Origin: Tetrahymena thermophila SB210 | Lineage: Eukaryota > Ciliophora > Oligohymenophorea > Hymenostomatida > Tetrahymenidae | Assembly (NCBI RefSeq): GCF_000189635.1 | Contig: NW_002476554.1 | Span: 897,493-961,492 of the forward strand | Reading direction: 5' to 3' | Length of the DNA stretch: 64,000 nt | Shown here: in pieces, positions 63,814 to 64,000 of the stretch | Layout: the number at the start of each line of letters is the position of its first letter | Numbering within the stretch: position 1 is the stretch's first letter | The notes under the pieces: generated by a model | The model's input: only the letters and a program-made list of their open reading frames with translations | Told to the model about the DNA's origin: nothing | Databases searched by the model: none | Position numbers and translations under genes: made by a program

Positions 63814-64000
63814 TTTTTTTCTTTTAATAATTTAATTGTTAAAAAAGTAATTATTTTAATTTATAATATCATAATTACTTGATGAGTGTATCTATCTATA
63901 TTTAAGCTTGTATTATTCTATTTTCATTTTTGATTCAAGCTGTTATGAGTTTTAGAAAATTTTTCAGAATATTTATAGATGGATACTAAATAAAAAAAAT
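63814..64000. other. Upstream flank of ACSL copy 3
   Basis: 187 bp to the end of the window. It resembles the region just upstream of copy 2 (56667-56820, for example AAGCTTGTATTATTCTATTT and a TTCAAGCTGTT block), so the duplication includes the promoter side. Confidence 0.6.

Overview
The window looks like macronuclear DNA of a Tetrahymena-like oligohymenophorean ciliate. It is roughly 80% A+T, reading frames stay open through many TAA and TAG codons that fall where the families have Gln, every gene end I could place is TGA, and genes are cut by many short AT-rich introns (GTAA... to ...AG). Read with the standard code nearly every gene falls apart; read with TAA/TAG = Gln, coherent eukaryotic proteins appear. 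All gene models below were translated by eye, so internal exon borders are approximate while starts and stops are usually exact.

Layout. 0.8-8.5 kb (-): a leucine-rich-repeat (LRR) gene made of 20 near-identical 90-bp exons, one LRR each. 10.3-14.9 and 15.4-19.9 kb (+): tandem Slo/BK-like potassium channels with RCK domains. 20.7-21.3 (+): small unknown membrane protein. 22.3-24.6 (+): phospholipase B-like lysosomal hydrolase. 25.5-26.2 (-): divergent centrin. 27.3-33.4 (+): PX-PH phospholipase D. 34.2-36.6 (+): DRS1/DDX27 DEAD-box helicase. 37.5-37.8 (+): MIC10-like cristae-junction protein. 39.1-40.0 (-): coiled-coil protein. 40.8-43.4 (+): ODAD3/CCDC151-like outer-dynein-arm docking protein. 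44.2-46.1 (+): a single reading frame joining an RP2-type TBCC domain to a clathrin-light-chain-like tail. 46.7-63.8 kb: three long-chain acyl-CoA synthetase paralogs (all -) interleaved with two more LRR genes (50.9-53.1, -, diverged; 58.9-60.8, +, short).

Themes. Cilium and basal-body parts (centrin, ODAD3, RP2 domain) sit near membrane-lipid enzymes (PLD, PLB-like, three ACSLs with an MGGNQS N-terminus that fits N-myristoylation). The two ends of the window are shaped by duplication: tandem channels, interleaved ACSL/LRR genes, and exon-by-exon growth of the LRR array. No tRNA, rRNA, CRISPR, telomere or transposase gene was seen. The least explained sequence is a 66-bp element present twice (8742-8807 and 46375-46440) with 64 of 66 bases identical, in unrelated intergenic DNA.
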